NCBI RefSeq assembly: GCF_042679085.1
Contig: NZ_JBHTLQ010000002.1
Location: 97,726-161,725 of the forward strand
Origin: Phenylobacterium conjunctum
GTDB taxonomy: Bacteria; Pseudomonadota; Alphaproteobacteria; Caulobacterales; Caulobacteraceae
Direction of reading: 5' to 3'
Length of the DNA stretch: 64,000 bases
The notes under the pieces are model-generated. The model searched no databases. It saw nothing but the letters and a program-made list of their open reading frames with translations, and was not told the DNA's origin. The translations under genes and the position numbers were made by a program. Below, one piece after another: positions 16,853-25,271 of the stretch (positions are counted from its first letter, which is position 1; every line of letters starts with the position of its first letter).

Positions 16853-18154
16853 TCAGCGACGCCCGATGGAGGCGTATTTGAAGCCCCGGGACGTGACGTC
16901 CTCGGGCTTGTAGATGTTGCGCAGGTCCACGAGGACCGGCGCCTTCATGGTCGCCTTCAGGCGATTGAGGTCGAGCGCCCGGAACTGGTCCCACTCGGTG
17001 ATGATCACCAGGACATCGGCGCCGGCGGCCGCCTCATAGGCGTCGGCCTTGAAGGCCACGTCCTTCAGCATGTGTTGGGCTTCGTGCTGCCCCTCGGGGT
17101 CGAAGGCTTGCACGCTCGCGCCTTGGGCCTGCAGGGCCGGGATGATGTCCAGGCTCGGCGCATCGCGCATGTCGTCGGTGTTCGGCTTGAAGGTCAGGCC
17201 CAACACCCCCACCGTCTTGCCCTTCAAGTCGCCGGCGGCCTCGGCCACCTTGCCGGCCATGGCCTTCTTGCGGGCGTCGTTCACCTGAACGGTGGTCTCG
17301 ATCAGCTTGGTCGGCGCGCCATAGTCCTGGGCGGTCTTGACCAGGGCCAGGGTGTCCTTCGGAAAGCACGAGCCGCCATAGCCTGGGCCGGCGTTCAGGA
17401 ACTTGCCGCCGATCCGCTTGTCCAGGCCGATGCCCTTGGCCACCTGCTGGACGTCCGCGCCCACGGCCTCGCACAGGTCGGCCATCTCGTTGATGAAGGT
17501 GATCTTCAGGGCCAGGAAGGCGTTGGCCGCGTACTTGATCAGCTCGCTGGTCCGCCGGCCGGTGAAGACGATCGGGGTCTCGTTCAGGAACAGCGGGCGG
17601 TACAGCTCGCGCATCACCGCCTGGGCCCGCTCGTCGTTCGTGCCGACCACCACGCGGTCCGGGCGCTTGAAGTCCTCGATGGCGGCGCCCTCGCGCAGGA
17701 ATTCCGGGTTCGAGACCACGGCGAACTGGGCGTCGGGGCGCTTGGCCTTGATGATCTTCTCGATCTCGTCGCCGGTGCCCACCGGCACGGTCGACTTGGT
17801 CACGATCACGGTGAAGCCGTCGATCAGGCCAGCGATCTCCTCGGCCGCCGCGTAGACGTAGGACAGGTCCGCATGGCCGTCGCCGCGCCGCGTCGGCGTG
17901 CCCACCGCGATGAACACGGCGTCCGCCGTCTTCACGGCCTCCGCCGCTTCCGTCGTGAAGCTCAGCCGGCCGGCCTTGACGTTGCTGGCCACCAGCACAT
18001 CCAGGCCCGGCTCGAAGATTGGGATCCCGCCCGCGTTCAGCCGCTCGATCTTGCCCGGGTCCTTGTCGATGCAGATCACGTCATGGCCGAAGTCCGCAAA
18101 GCAGGCCCCAGACACCAGGCCTACATAGCCAGTCCCGATCATCGCAACGCGCAT
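16853..18154 (-). CDS. ugd: UDP-glucose 6-dehydrogenase
   Basis: 433-aa enzyme oxidising UDP-glucose to UDP-glucuronate with two NAD+. Seen: the N-terminal GTGYVGLVSGACFADFGHDV, the middle NPEFLREGAAIEDF, the catalytic cysteine in GPGYGGSCFPKDT, and the C-terminal GLTFKPNTDDMRDAPS. It uses the GalU product and supplies UDP-GlcA for exopolysaccharide or lipid A modification. It is downstream of the phosphomutase gene on the same strand with 66 bp between them. Confidence 0.96.
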   Translation of the reverse strand: MRVAMIGTGYVGLVSGACFADFGHDVICIDKDPGKIERLNAGGIPIFEPGLDVLVASNVKAGRLSFTTEAAEAVKTADAVFIAVGTPTRRGDGHADLSYVYAAAEEIAGLIDGFTVIVTKSTVPVGTGDEIEKIIKAKRPDAQFAVVSNPEFLREGAAIEDFKRPDRVVVGTNDERAQAVMRELYRPLFLNETPIVFTGRRTSELIKYAANAFLALKITFINEMADLCEAVGADVQQVAKGIGLDKRIGGKFLNAGPGYGGSCFPKDTLALVKTAQDYGAPTKLIETTVQVNDARKKAMAGKVAEAAGDLKGKTVGVLGLTFKPNTDDMRDAPSLDIIPALQAQGASVQAFDPEGQHEAQHMLKDVAFKADAYEAAAGADVLVIITEWDQFRALDLNRLKATMKAPVLVDLRNIYKPEDVTSRGFKYASIGRR

Positions 18155-18220
18155 GGTTCTTCCTTTTGGTCCGCAGCGGCGGCCCTATAGTTGGGAGATG
18201 AGAGTCTTGCGACAGTCCGC

Positions 18221-19723
18221 TCAGATTTCCTGGTTGTAGGCGCCCACCTGCGGCCGCTTGGCCAGGCGGGGCTTCACTTCTTCCCGGAACAGGGCGCGCA
18301 TGTCGTCCTCGGACCGGGAGCTTTCCACCACCACCACGATCTCGGGCTTGTTGGACGAGGCCCGGACCAGCACCCAGGAGCCGTCCTCCAGGGCGACGCG
18401 CACGCCGTTGACGGTGATGACCTCACTGATCTTGCGGCCCAGGATGGTCCCGCCGGCGGCGGCCAGCGCGGTGTATTCGGCGACCACGTCCTCGACCACC
18501 TTGTACTTCACCTCGTCAGCGCAATGCGGCGACATGGTCAGGGAGGTGTGGGCCACCGGCAGGGCCTTCTTCAGCTCCGAGAGCTTCTTGCCCGGATTGC
18601 GGTCCAGCATGGCCAGGATGGCCGCCGCCGCAGTCAGGCCGCAGTCATAGCCGCGGCCCAGAGGGGCGTTGAAGAAGAAGTGGCCGGACTTCTCGAACCC
18701 GGCCAGGGCGCCGAGCTCGGCGGTCTTGCGCTTGATATAGCTGTGGCCGGTCTTCCAGTAGACGGTGGTCGCGCCATTGGCCTTCAGCACCGGATCGGTG
18801 GCGTAGAGGCCGGTGGACTTCACATCGACGATGAAGGTGGCGTCCTTGTGCAGGTCGGAAAGGTCGCGGGCCAGCATCAGGCCGATCTTGTCGGCGAAGA
18901 TCTCCTCGCCCTCGTCGTCCACCACGCCGCAGCGGTCGCCATCGCCGTCGAAGCCGAGCGCCAGGTCGGCGCCGTGCTCACGGACGGCCTTGGCCATCTC
19001 GTGCAGCATCTCGTGGTCTTCCGGGTTCGGGTTGTAGCGGGGGAAGGTGTAGTCGAGCTTGCAGTCCATCTCGACCACCTCGGCGACGCCCATCCGGCGC
19101 AGGGCCTCAGGCGCGAAGGCGCCGGCCGTGCCGTTGCCGCAGGCGGCGATGACCTTCAGGGGCCGCTTCAGGCTGACCCGCGCGGCGACATCGGCGATGT
19201 AGCGCTCGGCCACGCCGTCCACATGGGTCAGGGTTCCGCCCGGACGGGTCTTCCACTGGCCGCCGAGCACGATCTCCTTCAGCCGGCCCATCTCCTCGGG
19301 CCCGAAGGTGAGCGGCTTGTTCGCGCCCATCTTCACGCCGGTCCAGCCGTTCTCGTTATGGCTGGCCGTGACCATGGCCACGCAGGGGGCGTCCAGGTCG
19401 AACTGGGCGAAATAGGCCACCGGCGACAGGGCCAGGCCAATATCCAGCACCTCGCAGCCGGCGCCGAGCAGGCCGAGCGTCAGGGCCTGCTTGATCGACT
19501 GGGAGTAGGAGCGGAAATCGTGGCCGACGACGATGCGGGTCTGGCCGAGCTCCTGGATGTAGGTGCCCAGACCCAGGCCCAGGGCCTCAATGCCCAGCAG
19601 GTTGATCTCCGGCCCGAACAGCCAGCGGGCGTCGTACTCCCGGAAACCCGTCGCCTTGACCAGGGGGATGTTCTCGAAGTCGGCCGTATTGGCCACCAGG
19701 TCGGCGCGCGGGGCGGGAAGCAT
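18221..19723 (-). CDS. Phosphomannomutase/phosphoglucomutase
   Basis: 500-aa alpha-D-phosphohexomutase of the AlgC/ManB type, interconverting hexose 6- and 1-phosphates for UDP-glucose and GDP-mannose synthesis. Seen: ATGFREYDARWLF, the phospho-serine loop VTASHNENGWTGVKMG, the metal loop GFDGDGDRCGVVDDEG, the specificity loop FEKSGHFFFN, and the phosphate-binding RASSNKPEIVVVVES. Mannose versus glucose preference cannot be read with certainty. It lies in line with kdsD upstream and ugd downstream on the minus strand. Confidence 0.92.
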   Translation of the reverse strand: MLPAPRADLVANTADFENIPLVKATGFREYDARWLFGPEINLLGIEALGLGLGTYIQELGQTRIVVGHDFRSYSQSIKQALTLGLLGAGCEVLDIGLALSPVAYFAQFDLDAPCVAMVTASHNENGWTGVKMGANKPLTFGPEEMGRLKEIVLGGQWKTRPGGTLTHVDGVAERYIADVAARVSLKRPLKVIAACGNGTAGAFAPEALRRMGVAEVVEMDCKLDYTFPRYNPNPEDHEMLHEMAKAVREHGADLALGFDGDGDRCGVVDDEGEEIFADKIGLMLARDLSDLHKDATFIVDVKSTGLYATDPVLKANGATTVYWKTGHSYIKRKTAELGALAGFEKSGHFFFNAPLGRGYDCGLTAAAAILAMLDRNPGKKLSELKKALPVAHTSLTMSPHCADEVKYKVVEDVVAEYTALAAAGGTILGRKISEVITVNGVRVALEDGSWVLVRASSNKPEIVVVVESSRSEDDMRALFREEVKPRLAKRPQVGAYNQEI

Positions 19724-19821
19724 CGGGACTCCGTCGAAAAGCGTCAGTCGGCTCTCTTAATCGTCGCAGGCCCTTAAGACCACGCAAACGCCGCGAATAT
19801 TCTCGTGGAGGCCTATGAAAA

Positions 19822-20787
19822 CTACATGACCCCTGCGCGCAGCAGGTCGTGAACGTGCAAGATGCCCACTGGCTTGCCATCTTCTATGACAAACAGCACG
19901 GTGACCGCCGGCAGGGGATCGCTCATCAGGGCCAGGGCCTCGGAGGCCATCATCGTCGGCGGCACGATCTTCTTGGGGCCGGGCGTCATGACTTCGCCGG
20001 CCGTGCGGTTCATCAGGCCGTCGATGTGACGGCGCAGGTCGCCGTCAGTGATCACGCCCTTCAGCGCGCCGTCCGGGCCGGTGACGCCGACGATGCCCCA
20101 GCGCTTCTCGGTCATGACCAGCAGGGCCTCGCCCATTGGCGCGGCCTCTGCGACCAACGGGACTTCGCCCGGTCCATGCATCAGGTCGCGCACGGTGCGC
20201 AGCATGGCGCCCAGCTTGCCGCCGGGATGGAAGACCTTGAAGTCCTTGGCTGTAAAGCCGCGGCGCTCCAGCAGGGCGACGGCGAGCGCATCGCCGAGCG
20301 CGATCTGCAGGGTGGTGGAGGTGGTCGGCGCTCGGACCTCACTGGTGGCCTCGGCGGCTTCAGCCAACTGCAGCACCACGTCGGCGGCCCGGCCCAGGGC
20401 GCTGTCCGGCGCGGCGGTCAGGGCGATCAGCGGGATATGGAACCGCTTGGTGTGGGCCAGCACGTCGGCCAGCTCCTGGTTCTCGCCGGACTTGGACAGG
20501 GCCAGCACCACATCGCCCTCGGCGATCATCCCTAAGTCCCCGTGGCTGGCCTCATTGGCGTGCACGAAGAAGGCCGGCGCCCCGGTGGAGGCGAAGGTGG
20601 CGGCGATCTTGCGCCCCACATGACCCGACTTGCCGATACCGGTACAGATGATCCGCCCCTGGGCCGCGTGCAGGATGTCCACCGCCCGCACGAAAGCCTC
20701 GCCCAGGGTCGCGGCCTGCAGGCTCAGGGCCTCGGCCTCCGCGTTCAGCACGCGGCGGCCGACGGAGATGGCGTCGAAGTCGGACAT
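19822..20787 (-). CDS. kdsD: KpsF/GutQ-family arabinose-5-phosphate isomerase
   Basis: 321-aa cytoplasmic isomerase making D-arabinose-5-phosphate from ribulose-5-phosphate, the first step to Kdo for LPS. An N-terminal SIS domain (TGIGKSGHVGRKIAATFAST, ALSKSGENQEL) is followed by two CBS domains (about residues 205-260 and 270-321; RWGIVGVTGPDGALKGVITD, KPVGILHVHDLLRAG). Fourteen bp separate its start from the stop of the upstream 81-aa gene on the same strand, suggesting a joint transcript. Confidence 0.93.
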   Translation of the reverse strand: MSDFDAISVGRRVLNAEAEALSLQAATLGEAFVRAVDILHAAQGRIICTGIGKSGHVGRKIAATFASTGAPAFFVHANEASHGDLGMIAEGDVVLALSKSGENQELADVLAHTKRFHIPLIALTAAPDSALGRAADVVLQLAEAAEATSEVRAPTTSTTLQIALGDALAVALLERRGFTAKDFKVFHPGGKLGAMLRTVRDLMHGPGEVPLVAEAAPMGEALLVMTEKRWGIVGVTGPDGALKGVITDGDLRRHIDGLMNRTAGEVMTPGPKKIVPPTMMASEALALMSDPLPAVTVLFVIEDGKPVGILHVHDLLRAGVM

Positions 20788-20800
20788 CGTGGGCCTTGGC

Positions 20801-21046
20801 TTATTGGGTGGGCGCGATCGCTTGGCTCTGCAGGTCCGAAACGGCCTGGCGGGCTCGGGCGATACGCTGGTTGGAGGCGTCGGCCTCGCGCTTCATGGCC
20901 GCCTGCATCTCCGGGGTCTGTTGCACTGGCGTGCTGCCGAACGGACCGGGCGAGCGCGCGCCCAGGCCTTGAGGCCAGACCATGGCCAGCGCCACCATGA
21001 CGGCGGCGATGAGGGCGAGGGCGGGCAGGTAGAAGCGGGCGGGCAT
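20801..21046 (-). CDS. Small membrane-anchored hypothetical protein
   Basis: 81 aa starting MPARFYLPALALIAAVM, one N-terminal hydrophobic span, then a periplasm-sized polar region with a short coiled-coil-like stretch (MKREADASNQRIARARQAVSDL). The longer open frame reaching 21391 would cover the gpmA coding region and is rejected; the ATG at 21046 leaves a normal divergent gap. No family was recognised. It precedes kdsD on the same strand, so an envelope role is plausible but unproven. Confidence 0.65.
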   Translation of the reverse strand: MPARFYLPALALIAAVMVALAMVWPQGLGARSPGPFGSTPVQQTPEMQAAMKREADASNQRIARARQAVSDLQSQAIAPTQ

Positions 21047-21091
21047 GCTTCGCCGGATATAGCCTTGCGCGGTCTCCGGCGCCACCCGCGC

Positions 21092-21119
21092 TTGACGCCC
21101 GGTTCCCCGCGCCCTAGCC
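21092..21119 (+). promoter_or_regulatory. Candidate housekeeping promoter of gpmA
   Basis: ttgacg at 21092-21097 is followed after 14 bases by cctagc (21112-21117). This matches the Caulobacter sigma-73 pattern (TTGACG with a 10-14 base spacer and a GCTANAWC-like -10 element). It ends about 30 bp before the GTG start of gpmA. Confidence 0.45.
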
Positions 21120-21149
21120 CAACGCGCATCCGAGACAAGGAGACCGCAC

Positions 21150-21857
21150 GTGCCCACCCTGATCCTGCTGCGCCACGGCCAGAGCCGCTGGAACCTGGAA
21201 GACCGCTTCACGGGCTGGGTGGACGTCGACCTGACGCCGGAAGGCGAGGCCCAGGCCACCAAGGGCGGGGAGCTGATCAAGGCCGCGGGCCTGCAGATCG
21301 ACCGCGCCTTCACCTCGGTCCTGACCCGCGCCATCCGCACCTGCTGGCTGGCCCTGACCGCCGCCGGCCAGGTGTTCATTCCCGAGACCAAGGACTGGCG
21401 CCTGAACGAGCGCCACTATGGCGGCCTCACCGGCCTCAACAAGACCGACACTGCGGCCAAGCATGGCGCGGACCAGGTCAAGGTGTGGCGCCGGTCCTAT
21501 GACGTGCCGCCGCCGCCCCTGGAGCCGGGCGGTGAGTTCGATTTCTCTAAGGACCGCCGATACGCCGGCGCCGTTCTGCCCGACACTGAAAGCCTGAAGA
21601 CCACGTTGGAACGGGTGCAGCCCTACTGGGACGCCGAGATCGCGCCGAAGCTGAAGGCCGGCGAGACCGTGCTGGTCGCCGCCCACGGCAACTCCCTGCG
21701 CGCCATCGTCAAGCTGCTGTGGGACCTCTCCAGCGAAGCGATCATCGACATCGAGATGCCCACCGGCAATCCGCTGGTGATCGAGCTCGACGCGGCCCTG
21801 AAGCCGACCGCCGCGCGCTATCTCGACGCCGAGCGCGCCACCAAGCTGCCGGCCTGA
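21150..21857 (+). CDS. gpmA: 2,3-bisphosphoglycerate-dependent phosphoglycerate mutase
   Basis: 235-aa glycolytic enzyme interconverting 3- and 2-phosphoglycerate. The phospho-histidine motif LLRHGQSRWNLEDRFTGW is near the N-terminus, RHYGGLTGLNK follows, and the second active-site histidine is in VLVAAHGNSLRAIVKLL. GTG start with an AAGGAG Shine-Dalgarno nine bases upstream. A promoter-like sequence sits in front of it. The next gene starts 5 bp after its stop, so the pair is probably co-transcribed. Confidence 0.95.
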   Translation: MPTLILLRHGQSRWNLEDRFTGWVDVDLTPEGEAQATKGGELIKAAGLQIDRAFTSVLTRAIRTCWLALTAAGQVFIPETKDWRLNERHYGGLTGLNKTDTAAKHGADQVKVWRRSYDVPPPPLEPGGEFDFSKDRRYAGAVLPDTESLKTTLERVQPYWDAEIAPKLKAGETVLVAAHGNSLRAIVKLLWDLSSEAIIDIEMPTGNPLVIELDAALKPTAARYLDAERATKLPA

Positions 21858-21862
21858 CGCCC

Positions 21863-22300
21863 ATGGGCGCGGACCTGGACTTCATGCGGCGGGCCATCGC
21901 GCTCGCCGCCGCCCAGGTCGGCCGCACGGCCGAGAACCCCGCTGTCGGCTGCGTCGTGGTCGCGGCGGGCCGCATCGTGGGGGAGGGGGCGACCCAGGAC
22001 GGCGGGCGCCCACACGCCGAGGAGGTCGCCCTGGCCGCGGCGGGAGAGGCCGCCCGGGGCGGCGTGGCCTATGTGACCCTTGAGCCCTGCGGGGCGCGTT
22101 CGTCCGGCGCCGCCTCCTGCTCCGAACGGCTGGTCGCCGCCGGGGTGGCGCGGGTGGTCATCGCCTGTGAGGACCCTTCGACCTTCGCCGCGGGACAGGG
22201 ATCCGAGCGCCTGCGCGGGGCCGGCGTCGCCGTCGAGCTGGGCCTGCTGTCGGACGAGGCTCAGGGGCTCTATTCCGGCTACCGCCCGGCGCAGGGTTAG
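21863..22300 (+). CDS. Stand-alone RibD-like deaminase domain protein
   Basis: 145-aa zinc deaminase of the cytidine/deoxycytidylate superfamily. Seen: MRRAIALAAAQVGRTAENPAVGCVVV, GRPHAEEVALAAAG with the zinc histidine and catalytic glutamate, and LEPCGARSSGAASC with the two zinc cysteines. The pattern is that of the RibD deaminase half, but the reductase half is missing and the usual PPC ending is replaced by ASC. It starts 5 bp after gpmA. The substrate is unknown; it could be a pyrimidine or a riboflavin intermediate. Confidence 0.82.
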   Translation: MGADLDFMRRAIALAAAQVGRTAENPAVGCVVVAAGRIVGEGATQDGGRPHAEEVALAAAGEAARGGVAYVTLEPCGARSSGAASCSERLVAAGVARVVIACEDPSTFAAGQGSERLRGAGVAVELGLLSDEAQGLYSGYRPAQG

Positions 22301-22393
22301 CGAGAATTCACCAAGAACAAGCTAAGCCACGGAAATAGCGTGTTAATTTCCGAGTTGTAAGACTCGCCCTGTAGTAATGCGGGGCGCGTCCTC

Positions 22394-23656
22394 ATGGGGC
22401 TTCTGGCGACCACCAACATCACCGAGCTGCGCCGCATCGAGCAGCCGGAACTGGACGCGATGTGCGTCCGACATGACCGGCTCTGGAGCGCCAAACCGGG
22501 GGGCGCCCGAGCGGTGTTCGCCTGGATGGACCTCAGCGGCCTGGACCTGCGCGGCAAGAACCTCTGCGACGCCGACTTCACCGGCGCGATCCTGGCCGGC
22601 TGCCAGATGCAGGGCGCCCGGTTCGATCAGGCCAATATGTTCGGCGCCGACCTGCAGAACGCCGACCTGACCGACGCCTCCCTGCGACGCGCCGACCTGC
22701 GCGGCGCCTGCCTGCGCAACGCCAACCTGACCGGCGTCGACATGTTCGAGGCTGACCTGCGCGAAGGCTCCATTGCGGTCGGCGATCGCGACAAGGGCCT
22801 GAAGGTCATGGAGCACATCAACCGGGTGGGCGATGTCCAGGGCGCGATCCTGGCCGGCGCAAACCTGGAACGCTCGCGCCTGTCTGGGATCATGGCGGTG
22901 CGCGCCGATTTCACCGACGCCAATATGAAGGACGCCAAGCTCGTCCGGGCCAACCTCAAGCAGTGCACCATGACCGGGGTGAATCTGGCGGGCGCGGATC
23001 TTTCAGGCGCCGATCTCGCGGGGGCGGACCTGCGCGACGCCATCCTGGTCGGCGCCAAGACCCTGGCCTGGAACGTCACCCGCGCCGACATGCGCGGCGC
23101 CCTGACTGATGAGCCAGTGGGCCGCTCGGTGGAGGACCTGCCCTACAAGGACATGATCAGGGCCCATGCCCGCTGGTGCGAGACGGGCGGGTCCGAGGGT
23201 TCGCCCAGCGTGTTCGACAACGCCGACCTGCGCGCGCTGGAGACCATCCGAGGCTTCAACCTGACCGCCCTGTCGGCCAAGGGCGCGGTGTTCTTCGGCC
23301 TCGATATGGAAGGCGTCCAGCTTCAGGGCGCGCACCTCGACGGCGCCGACCTGCGGTCCTGCAACCTGCGCCGGGCGGACCTGCGCGGCGCGCGGCTGAT
23401 CGGGGCCAAGCTGGCGGGGGCGGACTTGCGCGACGCTCAGCTGGGGCCGCTGCTGCTGGGCGGCCAGCGCGTCCTGGCGAGCAATATGACGGGCGCGAAC
23501 CTCAAGGCCGCCGACCTGGCGCGGGCCGATCTGCGCTACGCCATCCTGCGCGAGGCGGACCTGTCGCGAGCCAATTTCACCAACGCCCTGATGACCAACG
23601 CCGACCTGCTGGACGCCCGCCGCTGGGGCGCGCGCGGCATGGGCGACGTCCTCTGA
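22394..23656 (+). CDS. Pentapeptide-repeat protein
   Basis: 420-aa protein made mostly of A(D/N)LxxA pentapeptides, which fold as a right-handed beta-helix. A non-repeat N-terminus of about 45 residues is followed by a first repeat block (roughly 46-120), a short charged break, a second block (about 150-215), a non-repeat linker with VEDLPYKDMIRAHARWCETG, and a third block to the C-terminus. No signal peptide, so cytoplasmic. Some relatives mimic DNA and protect gyrase; nothing here proves that role. It is convergent with hsp20. Confidence 0.9.
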   Translation: MGLLATTNITELRRIEQPELDAMCVRHDRLWSAKPGGARAVFAWMDLSGLDLRGKNLCDADFTGAILAGCQMQGARFDQANMFGADLQNADLTDASLRRADLRGACLRNANLTGVDMFEADLREGSIAVGDRDKGLKVMEHINRVGDVQGAILAGANLERSRLSGIMAVRADFTDANMKDAKLVRANLKQCTMTGVNLAGADLSGADLAGADLRDAILVGAKTLAWNVTRADMRGALTDEPVGRSVEDLPYKDMIRAHARWCETGGSEGSPSVFDNADLRALETIRGFNLTALSAKGAVFFGLDMEGVQLQGAHLDGADLRSCNLRRADLRGARLIGAKLAGADLRDAQLGPLLLGGQRVLASNMTGANLKAADLARADLRYAILREADLSRANFTNALMTNADLLDARRWGARGMGDVL

Positions 23657-23662
23657 TCCAAA

Positions 23663-23696
23663 CGGAAAAGGGCGGCGGGCCCGAAGGCCGCCGCCC
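23663..23696 (-). terminator. Rho-independent terminator of hsp20
   Basis: A 9-bp stem gggcggcgg / ccgccgccc (23670-23696) followed on the minus strand by CTTTTCC. It lies in the 69-bp gap between the convergent pentapeptide gene and hsp20. The T-run is on the hsp20 side, though the stem could stop both transcripts. Confidence 0.65.
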
Positions 23697-23725
23697 GATC
23701 CTGGACACCTAACGAGGGGGGGAGG

Positions 23726-24181
23726 TTAGGCGGCCTTCTCACCTTCGATCAGGGGGGACTGACCGGTGGCGGTGATTTCAATCCGGCGCGGCTTGAGGGC
23801 CTCCGGAAGTTCGCGCTTCAGCGAGATCTGCAGCAGGCCGTCGGCCAGCTTGGCGTCGGTGACGATCACATAGTCGGCGAGCTGGAAGCGGCGATCAAAG
23901 TCGCGCTCGGCCAGGCCGCGATGCAGGAAGCGCCGCTGGTCGTCATTGGCCGCCTTGCGGCCCTGCACGGTCAGCAGGTTTTCCTTGACCTCGATGTTCA
24001 GCTCGTCGGCCCGGAAGCCGGCGACGGCGATCTCGATCTTGTAGGCGTTCTCGTCGGTCCGCTCGATATTGTAGGGCGGATAGCCGGTGGAGGCGTCAGC
24101 GGACGCGGTCTCCAGCAGCTGGGCCAGGCGGTCGAAGCCGACGACGGAGCGATAGAGGGGGGAGAAGTCGATCGTACGCAT
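23726..24181 (-). CDS. Small heat shock protein, Hsp20/alpha-crystallin family
   Basis: 151-aa ATP-independent holdase of the IbpA type. An N-terminal arm with DFSPLYRSVVGFDRL and YPPYNIERTDENAYKIEIAV leads into the alpha-crystallin domain with GFRADELNIEVKENLLTVQG, HRGLAERDFDRRFQLADYV and GLLQISLKRELPE. The C-terminal anchor motif (RRIEITATGQ; I-x-I type) is present. A heat-shock promoter was not confidently located. It is divergent from the methyltransferase-like gene. Confidence 0.94.
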   Translation of the reverse strand: MRTIDFSPLYRSVVGFDRLAQLLETASADASTGYPPYNIERTDENAYKIEIAVAGFRADELNIEVKENLLTVQGRKAANDDQRRFLHRGLAERDFDRRFQLADYVIVTDAKLADGLLQISLKRELPEALKPRRIEITATGQSPLIEGEKAA

Positions 24182-24364
24182 GTGAGGTCACATCCTTCTT
24201 GGCTTAAGCAAGGTTGCGTTTCAGGGCGGGATCATTGCGAGCCGAAGCCTCGCGGCGTCCCGGAAGGCCCGGAAGTCCAGCGCCTTCGATACCTAGGTGG
24301 GGGAGGGTTTTGGGGCCTTCAAGGGCTGCCCGCGCAATTCTCGGAACAGCTTGCCCGCGGCGCC

Positions 24365-24392
24365 TTGCCACAGGCCGAACGCCCGCTAGGCT
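24365..24392 (+). promoter_or_regulatory. Candidate promoter of the methyltransferase-like pair
   Basis: ttgcca (24365-24370), a 14-base spacer, then gctaggct (24385-24392). This agrees with the Caulobacter housekeeping pattern TTGACG / GCTANAWC at most positions. An aggagga Shine-Dalgarno and the ATG at 24421 follow. Part of the 239-bp gap upstream of hsp20. Confidence 0.45.
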
Positions 24393-24420
24393 CGCGAACC
24401 CAATCCAGGAGGACCTCCCT

Positions 24421-25257
24421 ATGCGCCGCGCCCTCGCCACCCTCGTTCCCAGTCTCGTGCTTCTCGTGCTCGCCGCCCCCGCGGCCGCCGCCGACAAGGC
24501 GCTGGACGCCGCCATCGCCGGCCCGCAGCGCGCGGCCGCCCATGTGGCGCGTGATCCCGCCCGCCATCCCGCCGAGACCCTGGCCTTCTGGGGTGTGAAG
24601 CCCGGCCAGAAGACCCTCGAGATCTCGCCCGGCTCCGGCTACTGGACCGAGATCCTGGCGCCCTACGCCAAGGCCACCGGCGGCGCCTATTCCGCGGGCG
24701 TCGCCGACCTGTCGAACCCCAAGCTGTCCGAGGGCGCCCGCAAGGGCCGCGCGGCCTTCGAGGCCAAGTACGCCGACGCCGCGGTGTTCGGCCCGATCAC
24801 CTACGTCAATTTCGGCCCGGTCTCCGGTCCGCTGGGCGCGCCGGGTTCGCTGGACCTGGTGATCACCGCCCGCAACATCCACAACTGGCTCTGGACCCCT
24901 GGCGTGCTGGACAAGGCGATGAGCGACTTCTTCGCCGTCTTGAAGCCGGGCGGCGTCCTGGCCGTCGAGGAGCACCGCGCCGATCCCCGGCCTCAGGTGG
25001 CCGACGCCAAGGACGGCTATGTCGCGACCTCCGTGGTGATCGCCGCCGCCGAAAAGGCCGGCTTCAAGCTGGCCGCCAGGTCCGAGGTCAATGCGAACCC
25101 CAAGGACACCAAGGATCATCCGTTCGGCGTCTGGACCCTGCCGCCCAGCCGCCAGTCCTCGGCCAACGGCCAGCCGGCCGATCCGGCCTTCGACCGGGCC
25201 AAGTATGATGCGATCGGCGAGTCCGACCGCATGACCCTGCGGTTCGTGAAGCCCTGA
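24421..25257 (+). CDS. Exported SAM-methyltransferase-like protein, first of a tandem pair
   Basis: 278 aa. A Sec-type signal peptide (MRRALATLVPSLVLLVLAAP then AAAAD) precedes a class I methyltransferase fold. The motif-I-like SPGSGYWTEILAPYAK, LDLVITARNIHNWLW, and LKPGGVLAVEEHRAD are in the usual order. It resembles the COG4798 type of predicted methyltransferase. An exported SAM enzyme is odd, because SAM is not expected in the periplasm, so the true activity may differ. It shares the C-terminal block NPKDTKDHPFGVWTLPP and IGESDRMTLR with the next gene, 14 bp downstream. Confidence 0.87.
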   Translation: MRRALATLVPSLVLLVLAAPAAAADKALDAAIAGPQRAAAHVARDPARHPAETLAFWGVKPGQKTLEISPGSGYWTEILAPYAKATGGAYSAGVADLSNPKLSEGARKGRAAFEAKYADAAVFGPITYVNFGPVSGPLGAPGSLDLVITARNIHNWLWTPGVLDKAMSDFFAVLKPGGVLAVEEHRADPRPQVADAKDGYVATSVVIAAAEKAGFKLAARSEVNANPKDTKDHPFGVWTLPPSRQSSANGQPADPAFDRAKYDAIGESDRMTLRFVKP

Positions 25258-25271
25258 ACGGGGGCGAGGAC

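Noticed and set aside
20801..21391. A 196-codon minus-strand frame extending into gpmA
   Set aside because: The upstream half lies on the gpmA coding sequence; the internal ATG at 21046 gives a normal small membrane protein.
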